Notes under the pieces: generated by a model
Told to the model about the DNA's origin: nothing
Databases searched by the model: none
What the model saw: only the letters and a program-made list of their open reading frames with translations
Translations under genes and position numbers: made by a program
Assembly: GCF_016901135.1 (NCBI RefSeq)
Contig: NZ_JAFEVL010000045.1
Span: forward strand, 868,001-932,000
From: Martinezella lusitana
GTDB taxonomy: Bacteria > Pseudomonadota > Alphaproteobacteria > Rhizobiales > Rhizobiaceae
Length of the DNA stretch: 64,000 bases
Reading direction: 5' to 3'
Shown here: positions 56,544 through 64,000 of the stretch, in pieces
Position numbering within the stretch: the first letter of the stretch is position 1
Layout: the number at the start of each line of letters is the position of its first letter

Positions 56544-57569
56544 ATGCTGTTCGTGCCGTTGCCGTTCGTCGTCGCGTTGCTGCTTCTGCTGCTGCTTCTG
56601 GCAATGCTGCGGCGGGATGACGGCATGGCCGCCAACCGACCGTTTTTGGTGCTGCTGGCACTCTGCTGCGTGCAGTCGGTCCTTGTCGGCTTGCGCTGGG
56701 GTTACGATCTACCGGTCATCGGCCGCCTGACGCTTGCGCTTGCGACGATCATGCCGTCGCTGGTTGTTGCAGGTGTTATGCACCTCGGTGCCGCTGGTCC
56801 GCGCCGTTGGTCCGAGCGCATCGGCCTCTACGGCTTTCCACCTGCAATCATCGCGCTGCTGGTCATTATCTGGCCCGAGGCGATCGATATCGCGATGATC
56901 CTGATCTATCTCGGCTATGCCGGTGCCTTGCTCTGGCTGATGCGCGCCGGTCCCGACGTGCTGCCGCTTGCGTCTTTCGAGACGGCTCAGCCGACCCATC
57001 GAGCTTTCGTCTTTGCGGCGGCGACGCTGAGCTTTTCGGCAGCGATCGACGCGCTTGTCATGTTCGATTTCGAATGGACCCAGGGTGCTCATGTCGGCAA
57101 GATCCTCAGCATCGCCAATCTTCTCGGCCTGTTCATGCTCGGCATGGCCGCAGCCGCGGCCAGCCGGAATTCGACAGTAAGGGATATTGTCGATGTTGCG
57201 CCGGTACCGGATACGGCGGAAGACGCAGAAACGATTACCCGCATCGAGGCGCTGATGGGCGAGAAGAAGCTTTATCGTGACGCCAATCTCAATCTCGAGC
57301 GCCTTGCCCGCAGGGCCGGCATACCGTCGCGCCGCATCTCGGGCGCCATCAATCGCCGGATGGCGAAGAACGTCTCGCAATATGTCAACGACTACCGCAT
57401 TGCCGAGGCCTGCCGTCTTCTTGTCGAAAGCGATCGGCCGGTCACAGAGGTCATGCTTGAGTCCGGCTTCCAGACCAAATCGAATTTCAACCGCGAGTTC
57501 CGCCGCGTCACCGATATGACCCCACTCGCTTGGCGCGACAAATGCGCTTATGCCTCAAGCCCAGGCTAG
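56544..57569 (+). CDS. Membrane-anchored AraC-family regulator
   Basis: A 341-residue protein. The first 220 residues hold about seven hydrophobic helices (starting PLPFVVALLLLLLLLAML). The last 100 residues form an AraC-type DNA-binding domain (ANLNLERLARRAGIPSRRISGAINRRM, VTEVMLESGFQTKSNFNREFRRVTDMTP). Such 7TM-AraC proteins sense a signal at the membrane and act directly on DNA. It is divergent from the efflux operon across 159 bases, so it most likely controls that operon. ATG at 56544 has GGAAGGGG upstream. Confidence 0.88.
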   Translation: MLFVPLPFVVALLLLLLLLAMLRRDDGMAANRPFLVLLALCCVQSVLVGLRWGYDLPVIGRLTLALATIMPSLVVAGVMHLGAAGPRRWSERIGLYGFPPAIIALLVIIWPEAIDIAMILIYLGYAGALLWLMRAGPDVLPLASFETAQPTHRAFVFAAATLSFSAAIDALVMFDFEWTQGAHVGKILSIANLLGLFMLGMAAAAASRNSTVRDIVDVAPVPDTAEDAETITRIEALMGEKKLYRDANLNLERLARRAGIPSRRISGAINRRMAKNVSQYVNDYRIAEACRLLVESDRPVTEVMLESGFQTKSNFNREFRRVTDMTPLAWRDKCAYASSPG

Positions 57570-57576
57570 CCGTCTC

Positions 57577-58902
57577 TCAGAAATCGGCAACCTTTCCCCA
57601 GGTGGAGCGGTTCAGGCGATCCGGATGATAGGGCTTCGGATCGAAGATCGGCGTCGCACCCGTAACGAGGTCGGCAAGAAGATGTCCGGCACCGGGACCT
57701 ATCCCGAAGCCGTGGCCGCTGAAGCCTGCTGCCAGGATCAGGCCGGGGATTGCAGGTATCTCGCCGATCGCGGGCACGCCATCCGGCGTGCTGTCGATAT
57801 AGCCGGCCCATACAGCCGAAACAGGGGTATGAACCAGCGCGGGAAGAAGTGTGCGTGCCCGCGCAAGCGTCAGATCGATCTGCTTGCGGTCGGGACGCGG
57901 GTCGAGGATGCGGTTGCGCTCCATCGGCGTCGGCCGATCGAGCCGCCAGTGCGAGAGGGTCTCGTGGCCGCCCTTCAACCCCTCCAGGCCCCCCGGCGCC
58001 AGGCTTTTCCATCGTCGGGCGAACATCGGCACGAAATAGCGGGCAAAGCGAAGCTGCTGCAGGGTGGGGTCGACGCGGGCCTTGCCGCTGATGGCGAGCG
58101 TATAGCCGCCGTCGCTTCTGCGGGTGGCCGAAACGGCGGCCGTGTGCAGCGCTGCCGGAAGGCTCTTGGCACCGGGCGCAACGGACAGGATCGAGGATCG
58201 GATGGCCGCCTGTGGAAAGCGAACGCCGAGCTGCCGGCAGAAGGACGATGCCCAGGCACCGCCCGCCATGACAACGGTTCCGGTGCGGATCGTGCCGGCC
58301 TCGGTGACCACGGCGCTGACGCGGCCGCCCGTCGTCTCCAGACCACGGGCCGCGCACATCTGATGCACGCTGCCGCCGAGCGCCATGATGGCGCGGGCGA
58401 CAACCGGCGCGGCGCGAGAGGGATCGGCGGTGCCGTCCGTCGGCGAAAAGACGCCACCCTTCCAGGCCTTGCCGGTCGCAGCCCCGAATTCGCTAGCCCT
58501 CTTGCTGTCGAGCATATGGGTGGTGACGCCGACGCCACGGGCAAACTCGCCCCAGCGCGCCCAGCCGGCGAGTTCTGCATCATTGTCGCTGAGATAAAGC
58601 AGGCCGCAGCGGCGAAAGCCGGTGTCCTCGCCGCTCTCCTCGGCGAATGTGTCCCAAAGCGCCAGGCTCTTGGTCGCCATCGGCAGCTCGCGGGCATCCC
58701 TGTTCTGCTGCCGGCACCAGCCCCAGTTCCGGCTGGATTGTTCCGCGCCGATGCGTCCCTTCTCGACAAGGGCGACTTTCAGGCCGCGGCGCGCAAGGTA
58801 ATAGGCGGAGAAGACGCCGACGATGCCGCCGCCGATGACCACTGCATCCGCCGTCTCGGGCAGCGTCGGTGTGGTCTCGATGTGAAGAAGGGGGGCGGGC
58901 AT
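57577..58902 (-). CDS. FAD-dependent amine/D-amino-acid oxidoreductase (DadA-like)
   Basis: A 441-residue DAO-family flavoprotein: ADAVVIGGGIVGVFSAYYLARRGLKVALVEKGRIGAEQSSRNWGWCRQQ near the N-terminus and GLILAAGFSGHGFGIGPGAGHLLADLVTG near the C-terminus. The SRNWGWCRQQ segment is common in rhizobial oxidases acting on opines, D-amino acids or N-methyl amino acids. It is divergent from an Lrp-type regulator, a common arrangement for amino-acid oxidases such as DadA. It lies near a peptide/opine-type ABC importer, which may bring in its substrate. Confidence 0.88.
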   Translation of the reverse strand: MPAPLLHIETTPTLPETADAVVIGGGIVGVFSAYYLARRGLKVALVEKGRIGAEQSSRNWGWCRQQNRDARELPMATKSLALWDTFAEESGEDTGFRRCGLLYLSDNDAELAGWARWGEFARGVGVTTHMLDSKRASEFGAATGKAWKGGVFSPTDGTADPSRAAPVVARAIMALGGSVHQMCAARGLETTGGRVSAVVTEAGTIRTGTVVMAGGAWASSFCRQLGVRFPQAAIRSSILSVAPGAKSLPAALHTAAVSATRRSDGGYTLAISGKARVDPTLQQLRFARYFVPMFARRWKSLAPGGLEGLKGGHETLSHWRLDRPTPMERNRILDPRPDRKQIDLTLARARTLLPALVHTPVSAVWAGYIDSTPDGVPAIGEIPAIPGLILAAGFSGHGFGIGPGAGHLLADLVTGATPIFDPKPYHPDRLNRSTWGKVADF

Positions 58903-58945
58903 GGCAATCTCCGTTCGCAGACCCCCATTCTAATCGAGCTTTTCG

Positions 58946-58981
58946 TCTGCAAATGCTGCAGATCGCTACCAGACAGCATTT
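58946..58981. promoter_or_regulatory. Inverted repeats between the oxidase and Lrp genes
   Basis: TCTGCA-AATGC-TGCAGA (58946-58962) is a perfect 6-bp dyad. A second pair, AAATGCTG (58951-58958) and CAGCATTT (58974-58981), overlaps it. These lie 44-79 bases upstream of the oxidase start, the expected place for an Lrp/AsnC operator. Confidence 0.45.
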
Positions 58982-59153
58982 CCTTCTGTGCAGGGCCGAG
59001 ACCGCGAATTCTTCTGTTAAAGCACGGATTTTACGTCGTTATATCGAGATAAACATGCCCTATTCCGCTTGCTAAGCGAGGCTTTCGGCCTAAAATGACG
59101 AAAGATTATTCCGTAAGGCAGCCATCCTGCCATCCGCAAACCGGAGCGCGCCG

Positions 59154-59630
59154 ATGAAACTCGACCGGATCGATATCAAGATCCTCTATGAACTGCAGAA
59201 GAACGGCCGTATCACCAATGTCGAACTGGCCGAACTGGTCAACCTTTCGCCCAGCCCCTGCCTGATGCGGGTCAAGAAGCTGCAGTCGGAGGGTTATATC
59301 TCCGGCTATTCGGCCCAAATCAACATCGCCAAGCTCGGGCAGACACTGACGGTCTTTACGGAAGTGACGCTGAAGAACCACCGCCAGATCGATTTCGCCC
59401 GCTTTCTGGCGGCCGTGGAAAAGGTGGATTCGGTGGTGGAATGCCATCTGGTGTCCGGCGGCTACGATTATCTGGTGAAATTCGTTACCGCCGGTATCGC
59501 CGAGTATCAGACAACGATGGAGCGGCTGATCGATATGGAGATCGGCATCGACAAATATTTCAGCTTCGTCGTGCTGAAATCGCCGATCGTCAAGGCGCAT
59601 ATGCCGCTCACCAGCCTGTTTCCTGTCTGA
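59154..59630 (+). CDS. Lrp/AsnC-family transcriptional regulator
   Basis: A 158-residue regulator. The helix-turn-helix comprises LDRIDIKILYELQKNGRITNVELAELVNLSPSPCLMRVKKLQSEGYISGY. The ligand-binding RAM domain ends with SFVVLKSPIVK. ATG at 59154 directly precedes the conserved LDRID start. It is divergent from the DadA-like oxidase gene and convergent with the importer ATPase gene 33 bases away. It probably responds to the amino acid or amine that the oxidase consumes. Confidence 0.93.
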   Translation: MKLDRIDIKILYELQKNGRITNVELAELVNLSPSPCLMRVKKLQSEGYISGYSAQINIAKLGQTLTVFTEVTLKNHRQIDFARFLAAVEKVDSVVECHLVSGGYDYLVKFVTAGIAEYQTTMERLIDMEIGIDKYFSFVVLKSPIVKAHMPLTSLFPV

Positions 59631-59663
59631 TCGGCATTGAGCCCTTAGCCTAACTCGCGGACC

Positions 59664-61328
59664 TCAGCGGCTCGCGAAGGCCCCGACCAGCTCGTCGTCC
59701 TGCTGCAGGCCGTCGAGCCAGCCCGTGTCGAGCTTCGGCACCGAGGAGAACAGCAGTTTCGAATAGGGGTGCTTGGCGCCACCGGCGAGATCGGCGGAGG
59801 AAAGCTGCTCGATCTTCTCGCCCGCATACATCACGATGATCTCGTCGCAGATCGCCTGCACGGTCGAAAGATCATGGCTGATGAAGACGTAGGACAGGCC
59901 GAGCTCGCGCTGCAACTCCTTGAGGAGATCGATGATGGCGGCCGCCACGACCGTATCGAGGGCGGAGGTGATCTCATCGCAGAGGATGATCTTCGGTTCG
60001 GCCGCCAAGGCGCGGGCCAGATTGACGCGCTGCTTCTGACCGCCTGATAGTTCGGCCGGACGGCGGTGCTTGATGGCCGCTGGCAGATGCACCATGTCGA
60101 GCAGCTGCTCGATGCGGGCTTCGCGCTGCTTGGCGCTTGGGTTGCCGTAGAAGGCGAGGGGCCGACCGAGAATGTCTCCGATCGATTTGGCGGGGTTGAG
60201 CGCGGTGTCGGCGAACTGGAAGACGATCTGCAGCCTGCGCAGTTCTTCGCGCTGACGATGCCTGGCGTCGGCGGCGAGCTGTTTGCCGTCGAAGACGATA
60301 TCTCCCGAAACCGGCGGCAATATCCCGGCGATGGTGCGGGCAAGCGTCGATTTTCCGCAGCCGGACTCGCCGATGATGCCGAGATTGTGGCCGGCTTCCA
60401 GCCTGAGGCTCACGGATTTGAGCGCGACCGCCGCCGGCAGGCCGCTCGGCTGAATCGGGCCGTATCCGGCCACGATATCCGTAACTTCGAGCAGGGCCGG
60501 CGTCTTGTCGGCGGCTGCCTGCGCCGGTGAGGCGTAGAGCTTGGGCTCAAACGCGGCGAGCAGTTCCCGCGTATAGGGATGGGAGGGTGAGGAAAGGATC
60601 TGCTCGGTCGTGCCGATTTCCTGGATTTCGCCGCCTTTCAGCACGACGATCCTGTCGGCGACCTGGGCGACGACGGCGAGATCATGCGATACGTAGACGC
60701 CGGCGATGCCGCCGTCCTTCATGACCGATTTGAAGGCCTTGAGCACTTCGATCTGCGTCGTCACGTCGAGCGCCGTCGTCGGCTCGTCGAAGATCACGAG
60801 CTTCGGATTGCCGATCAACGCCATTGCCGCCGACAGCCGCTGCAACTGCCCGCCGGATACCTGGTGCGGATAGCGCGCGCCGATCGTTTCCGGATTGGGC
60901 AGGCTAAGCGCCTTGAAAAGCTCGACGGCGCGCGCCTTCGCGTCTTCGACCGGCATGAGATCATGAATGCGGGTGATCTCGATCACCTGTTCCATGATGG
61001 TCTGGGCCGGATTGAAGGCGGCCGCTGCACTTTGCGGTATGTAGGCGACCTCGGTGCCACGGATCTTCGCTCTGGCTTTTTCGGGCAGGCTCGCCATGTC
61101 TTTGCCCGCAAGCAGGACTTCGCCGCCGCTGATCCGGCATCCAGGGCGAGCATAGCCCATCAAAGTCAGGGCAATTGTCGTCTTGCCGGAACCGCTTTCG
61201 CCGATCAGGGCGACGATCTCGCCATCCTGAATATCGAAGCTGACGCCGCGGATGATCTCGACGCGACGGCCGGAATCGGTCTTGGCCTCGACCTTCAGAT
61301 TGCGGATTTCGACGAGTTTGGCCATCAA
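59664..61328 (-). CDS. Double ABC ATPase of a peptide/opine-type importer (DppD-DppF fusion)
   Basis: A 554-residue protein with two complete ABC domains: first Walker A GESGSGKTT near residue 42 with LSAAMALIGNPKLVIFDEP, second Walker A GESGCGKST near residue 326 with LSGGQKQRVNLARALAAEPKIILCDE. The first domain's signature reads VSGGQLQRLSAA. Fused DppD-DppF ATPases are common in rhizobia. ATG at 61328 overlaps the stop of the permease gene (ATGA). It serves the two permeases and binding protein encoded upstream. Confidence 0.92.
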   Translation of the reverse strand: MMAKLVEIRNLKVEAKTDSGRRVEIIRGVSFDIQDGEIVALIGESGSGKTTIALTLMGYARPGCRISGGEVLLAGKDMASLPEKARAKIRGTEVAYIPQSAAAAFNPAQTIMEQVIEITRIHDLMPVEDAKARAVELFKALSLPNPETIGARYPHQVSGGQLQRLSAAMALIGNPKLVIFDEPTTALDVTTQIEVLKAFKSVMKDGGIAGVYVSHDLAVVAQVADRIVVLKGGEIQEIGTTEQILSSPSHPYTRELLAAFEPKLYASPAQAAADKTPALLEVTDIVAGYGPIQPSGLPAAVALKSVSLRLEAGHNLGIIGESGCGKSTLARTIAGILPPVSGDIVFDGKQLAADARHRQREELRRLQIVFQFADTALNPAKSIGDILGRPLAFYGNPSAKQREARIEQLLDMVHLPAAIKHRRPAELSGGQKQRVNLARALAAEPKIILCDEITSALDTVVAAAIIDLLKELQRELGLSYVFISHDLSTVQAICDEIIVMYAGEKIEQLSSADLAGGAKHPYSKLLFSSVPKLDTGWLDGLQQDDELVGAFASR

Positions 61329-62167
61329 TTGCTCCGGTCCCGGATCTTCTGGGGAAGGTTGTCTATCAGCAGGTTGACGCTGATCGTCAGGCTGGCGATC
61401 GCGATGCTCGGGAAGATCACCGCAGGCGCACCGAAGGGCAGGCCGCCGATGTTCTCACGCACCAGCGCACCCCAATCGGCATTCGGCGGCTGCACACCGA
61501 GGCCGAGGAAGGAAAGGCCGGACAGGAGCAGCACGATGAACACGAAGCGCAGGCCGAGATCGGCCATGACCGGCCCCAGAATATTCGGCAGGATTTCGGA
61601 ACGGATGAGATAGAGCGTGCCTTCGCCGCGCGCACGGGCCACCGTGATGAAATCCATGGTGTTGATGTTGACGGACAGCGCGCGGGCAAAGCGATAGGCG
61701 CCCGGCGTGTAAATGACCGCGAGCGTCAGGATCAGCACCGGGATCGAGGAGCCGACACCAGCCACGACGACGAGGCCGAACAGCTTGCTCGGGATCGAAT
61801 TCAAAGCATCGAGAAAGCGGCTGAGCACACTGTCGAACCAGCCGCCGATGACGGCCGCGATCATGCCGAGTGCCACGCCGGAGACGCAGGAGATGCAAAC
61901 GGCGGCAAGCGAAATGCCCACGGTATAACGCGCACCCATGAGGATGCGTGACAGGATATCCCGGCCGAGATAATCCGTGCCGAGCCAGAACTTGACTGAT
62001 ATCGGACCGAAATAGTCGAAGTCGACGATATCGCCAATCGAATAGGGGATAATCAGCGGCGCAAAAATCGCCACCAGCGCCCATAGGAGAATGACGGCAA
62101 AGCCGAGCATGCCGACGATGTTGAAGCGGAAGCCGAGCTTGCGGGGAGTGAAGGCGGTAAGGGCCAT
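61325..62167 (-). CDS. ABC transporter permease, DppC family (second system)
   Basis: A 280-residue permease: FWLGTDYLGRDILSRILMGARYTVGISL, the EAA-type loop DFITVARARGEGTLYLIRSEILPNILGPVMADLGLRF, and LSFLGLGVQPPNADWG near the end. ATG at 62167 was chosen because it lies two bases after the stop of the DppB-type gene; the longer frame overlaps that gene. It is the partner of the DppB-type permease. Confidence 0.92.
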   Translation of the reverse strand: MALTAFTPRKLGFRFNIVGMLGFAVILLWALVAIFAPLIIPYSIGDIVDFDYFGPISVKFWLGTDYLGRDILSRILMGARYTVGISLAAVCISCVSGVALGMIAAVIGGWFDSVLSRFLDALNSIPSKLFGLVVVAGVGSSIPVLILTLAVIYTPGAYRFARALSVNINTMDFITVARARGEGTLYLIRSEILPNILGPVMADLGLRFVFIVLLLSGLSFLGLGVQPPNADWGALVRENIGGLPFGAPAVIFPSIAIASLTISVNLLIDNLPQKIRDRSN

Positions 62168-62169
62168 GA

Positions 62170-63120
62170 TCAGCGCAACCTCGGATTGGACATGATGGCG
62201 ATGATGTCGGCGATGGTGATCAAAAGGAGATAGACCACGCAAAAGATCATCGCGCAGGTCTGGATCAGCGGCAGGTCGCGCGTGGCGACGGCATCGACCA
62301 TCAGCTTGGCGATGCCCGGATAGTTGAAGATGGTTTCGACGATGATGACGCCGCCCAGCAGATAGGACAGCGACAGCGCCACCGCGTTGACGATCGGTCC
62401 TAGCGCATTCGGCAAGGCGTGTTTCAGCACCATGCGCCGGCGCGACGCCCCCTTCAGCAGCGCCATTTCCACATAGGGCGTGTTCAGCGTCTCGATGACG
62501 GCGGCACGCGTCATGCGGATCATCTGAGCGGATATGACGAAGCTCAACGTGATGACGGGCATCGCGAAGACGCGCAGCATCTGCCCGAAGGAGTGGATCT
62601 CATTGGCGAAGGCAAGTGCCGGAAGCCATTTGAGATAGACGGCGAAGATCAATACGGCCGAAGTGGCGACCATGAATTCCGGCACGGAGATGACGCCAAT
62701 CGAGACGATGGTGATGATGCGGTCGTAGAGCGAGCCGCGCAGCATGGCCGCCGTAATGCCGAGTGTGAGTGCGATGGGCACGGAAAACAGCGTGGTCGCC
62801 GCCGCTAGCTTCAGCGAGTTTCCAAGCCGCGAACCGATCAGATCGGCAATCGGCATGTTGTTGGCATAGGAAATGCCGAGATCGCCGGTGGCGAGGCCAG
62901 CAAACCAGCGGATGAAACGCAGGATGGCCGGATCGTTCAGATGCATGGCGGCGCGAAGGCCGGCGACTGCTTCAGGAGTGGCCGCCTGGCCGAGCAGGAT
63001 CTGCGCGACGTCGCCCGGCAGCATCGATGTCGCCGCAAACACCGTGAACGACACGATGAGCAGCGTGACGAGGGCCACGAGCACACGGCCGAACACGAGA
63101 TAAAGAACGTGGCGGTTCAT
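62170..63120 (-). CDS. ABC transporter permease, DppB family (second system)
   Basis: A 316-residue permease with N-terminal helix LVFGRVLVALVTLLIVSFTVFAATSMLPGDVAQILLG and the loop VEMALLKGASRRRMVLKHALPNALGPI. The family block LPLIQTCAMIFCVVYLLLITIADI is at the end. ATG at 63120. A 96-base gap separates it from the binding-protein gene. Confidence 0.92.
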   Translation of the reverse strand: MNRHVLYLVFGRVLVALVTLLIVSFTVFAATSMLPGDVAQILLGQAATPEAVAGLRAAMHLNDPAILRFIRWFAGLATGDLGISYANNMPIADLIGSRLGNSLKLAAATTLFSVPIALTLGITAAMLRGSLYDRIITIVSIGVISVPEFMVATSAVLIFAVYLKWLPALAFANEIHSFGQMLRVFAMPVITLSFVISAQMIRMTRAAVIETLNTPYVEMALLKGASRRRMVLKHALPNALGPIVNAVALSLSYLLGGVIIVETIFNYPGIAKLMVDAVATRDLPLIQTCAMIFCVVYLLLITIADIIAIMSNPRLR

Positions 63121-63216
63121 GACGGATCCCCATCGCGAGAGCGGATGTGCCTGTTTGCCGGCACTGTACCCGACAAGCGGCGCCGAGGCACCACCGGCCG
63201 GGTACGAAGGCAGGGA

Positions 63217-64000
63217 TCAGGCATCGAGCCAGACATATTCCGCAAAGGCATAACCCATCATGCCGCCGAGCGGATTGGCTTCCAGCCCATGCAGCTTCGA
63301 GGAGATCGCGTCGACGTTGGAGATATAGGCCGGGATAGCGGTGCCCGCATCTTCAGCAATCATCACCTGCATTTCGCCGTAGATCGCCTTGCGCTTGGCC
63401 TGGTCGAGCGAGCCGCGCGCCTCGATCAGCATGCTGTCGAACTTGGTGGACTTGTACTGGCTCTCGTTCCAAGGGGCATCGGAAGAATAGAGCAGGGAGA
63501 ACAGGATATCCGGTGTCGGACGCGGATTGATATTGCCGAAATGCATCGGCGCCTTCAGCCAGTAGTTCGACCAATATCCGTCGGAGGGCACGCGCTGAAC
63601 ATCGAACTTCATGCCGATATCCGCGCCGGCCTGCTGCAACACCATCGCCATGTCGATGGAAGATGTTGCGGCATCGGAGGCGACGACGGGGATGGACTGG
63701 CCGAAGAGGCCCGACTTCTGGAAGTGGAACTTCGCCTTTTCAGGATCGAAGGCTTTCGGCTTCAGGTCGGCATTGTGATAGATGCTGGATGGCGGTACGG
63801 GCTGGTCATTGCCGATTTCGGCGAGGCCGCGCAGCGCCGACTTCTGGATAGTTTCGCGGTTCAGCAGATACTTGACGCCGGTGACGAAGTCCTTGTTGCT
63901 GCCCGGGTTCATGTCGAGGCGCATATTGAGGTCGGTGTAGTTGCCGGAGGTGGTCTTCGACAGCGTCACGCCCGCCTGCCCGTCCAGGAGCCGCATGGAG
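63217..64000 (-). CDS. ABC transporter substrate-binding protein, family 5 (partial, 5' end off the right edge)
   Basis: The last 260 or so residues of an SBP_bac_5 protein: LLNRETIQKSALRGLAEIGNDQPVPPSSIYHNADLKPKAFDPEKAKFHFQKSG and a C-terminus ending YVWLDA. The frame stays open to the window edge; the internal ATG at 63996 is not the real start. It resembles the binding protein at 2231-3820 in its C-terminal lobe (that one ends TRVWLDA), so the two importers at the ends of the window are related. Signal peptide and N-terminal lobe are not visible. Confidence 0.92.
   Translation of the reverse strand, partial: SMRLLDGQAGVTLSKTTSGNYTDLNMRLDMNPGSNKDFVTGVKYLLNRETIQKSALRGLAEIGNDQPVPPSSIYHNADLKPKAFDPEKAKFHFQKSGLFGQSIPVVASDAATSSIDMAMVLQQAGADIGMKFDVQRVPSDGYWSNYWLKAPMHFGNINPRPTPDILFSLLYSSDAPWNESQYKSTKFDSMLIEARGSLDQAKRKAIYGEMQVMIAEDAGTAIPAYISNVDAISSKLHGLEANPLGGMMGYAFAEYVWLDA

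Noticed and set aside
57550..59052. 500-codon plus-strand frame
   Set aside because: Antisense to the DadA-like oxidase, which has clear FAD motifs and a proper family length.

Overview
The window looks like about 64 kb of accessory metabolism from a GC-rich alphaproteobacterium of the Rhizobiaceae (Rhizobium/Agrobacterium group). Evidence: a classic rhizobial dctA/dctBD dicarboxylate locus with a sigma-54 promoter, an apiose/apionate gene set of the kind described in Rhizobium, a DUF1127 gene next to a small RNA with anti-Shine-Dalgarno loops, and many ABC transporters, each beside a regulator and oxidoreductases. I see no rRNA, tRNA, CRISPR array, insertion sequence or phage gene. Both window edges cut genes.

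Layout. (1) 1-11470, minus strand except the regulator: a peptide/opine-type ABC importer and a six-enzyme set (CoA ligase, acyl-CoA dehydrogenase, enoyl-CoA hydratase, carnitine 3-dehydrogenase fused to a thioesterase, beta-keto-acid cleavage enzyme) facing a CdhR-like AraC regulator. Together they can plausibly turn gamma-butyrobetaine into carnitine and then glycine betaine. (2) 11445-13345: LysR regulator and EamA exporter. (3) 13420-20336: old-yellow-enzyme type demethylase, LacI regulator, an amino-acid-type ABC importer whose permease and ATPase are fused, and an FAD amine oxidase. A pair of identical LacI-type operators sits between the regulator and the importer.

(4) 21359-36373 is the centrepiece, an apparent D-apioside utilisation locus. 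A CUT1 sugar importer and a cytoplasmic GH140-like (DUF5060/DUF4038) hydrolase would bring in and split apiosides. ApsD, ApnL, ApnO, OiaK and the RuBisCO-like OiaX would carry D-apiose through apionolactone, apionate, 3-oxo-isoapionate and its 4-phosphate to L-erythrulose 1-phosphate. DhaK/DhaL and a GntR/FadR regulator accompany them. A repeated TGGTATRATGAG element lies before all three minus-strand transcription units.

(5) 36484-40572: small membrane protein, UppP, PHA depolymerase, glutathione transferase and a short-chain dehydrogenase. (6) 39808-42959: TPP-riboswitch-controlled thiM-thiE-thiD salvage operon. (7) 43202-43715: DUF1127 gene followed by hairpins carrying CCTCCTCCC loops (cuckoo/CcsR/alpha-r14-like small RNA). 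(8) 43847-46563: YghU-like protein and an unassigned PLP-fold protein. (9) 46584-51381: dctD, dctB, dctA. (10) 51686-57569: Nudix hydrolase and a MacB/FtsX-type efflux operon facing a membrane-anchored AraC regulator. (11) 57577-64000: amine oxidase, Lrp regulator and a second peptide-type ABC importer that runs off the right edge.
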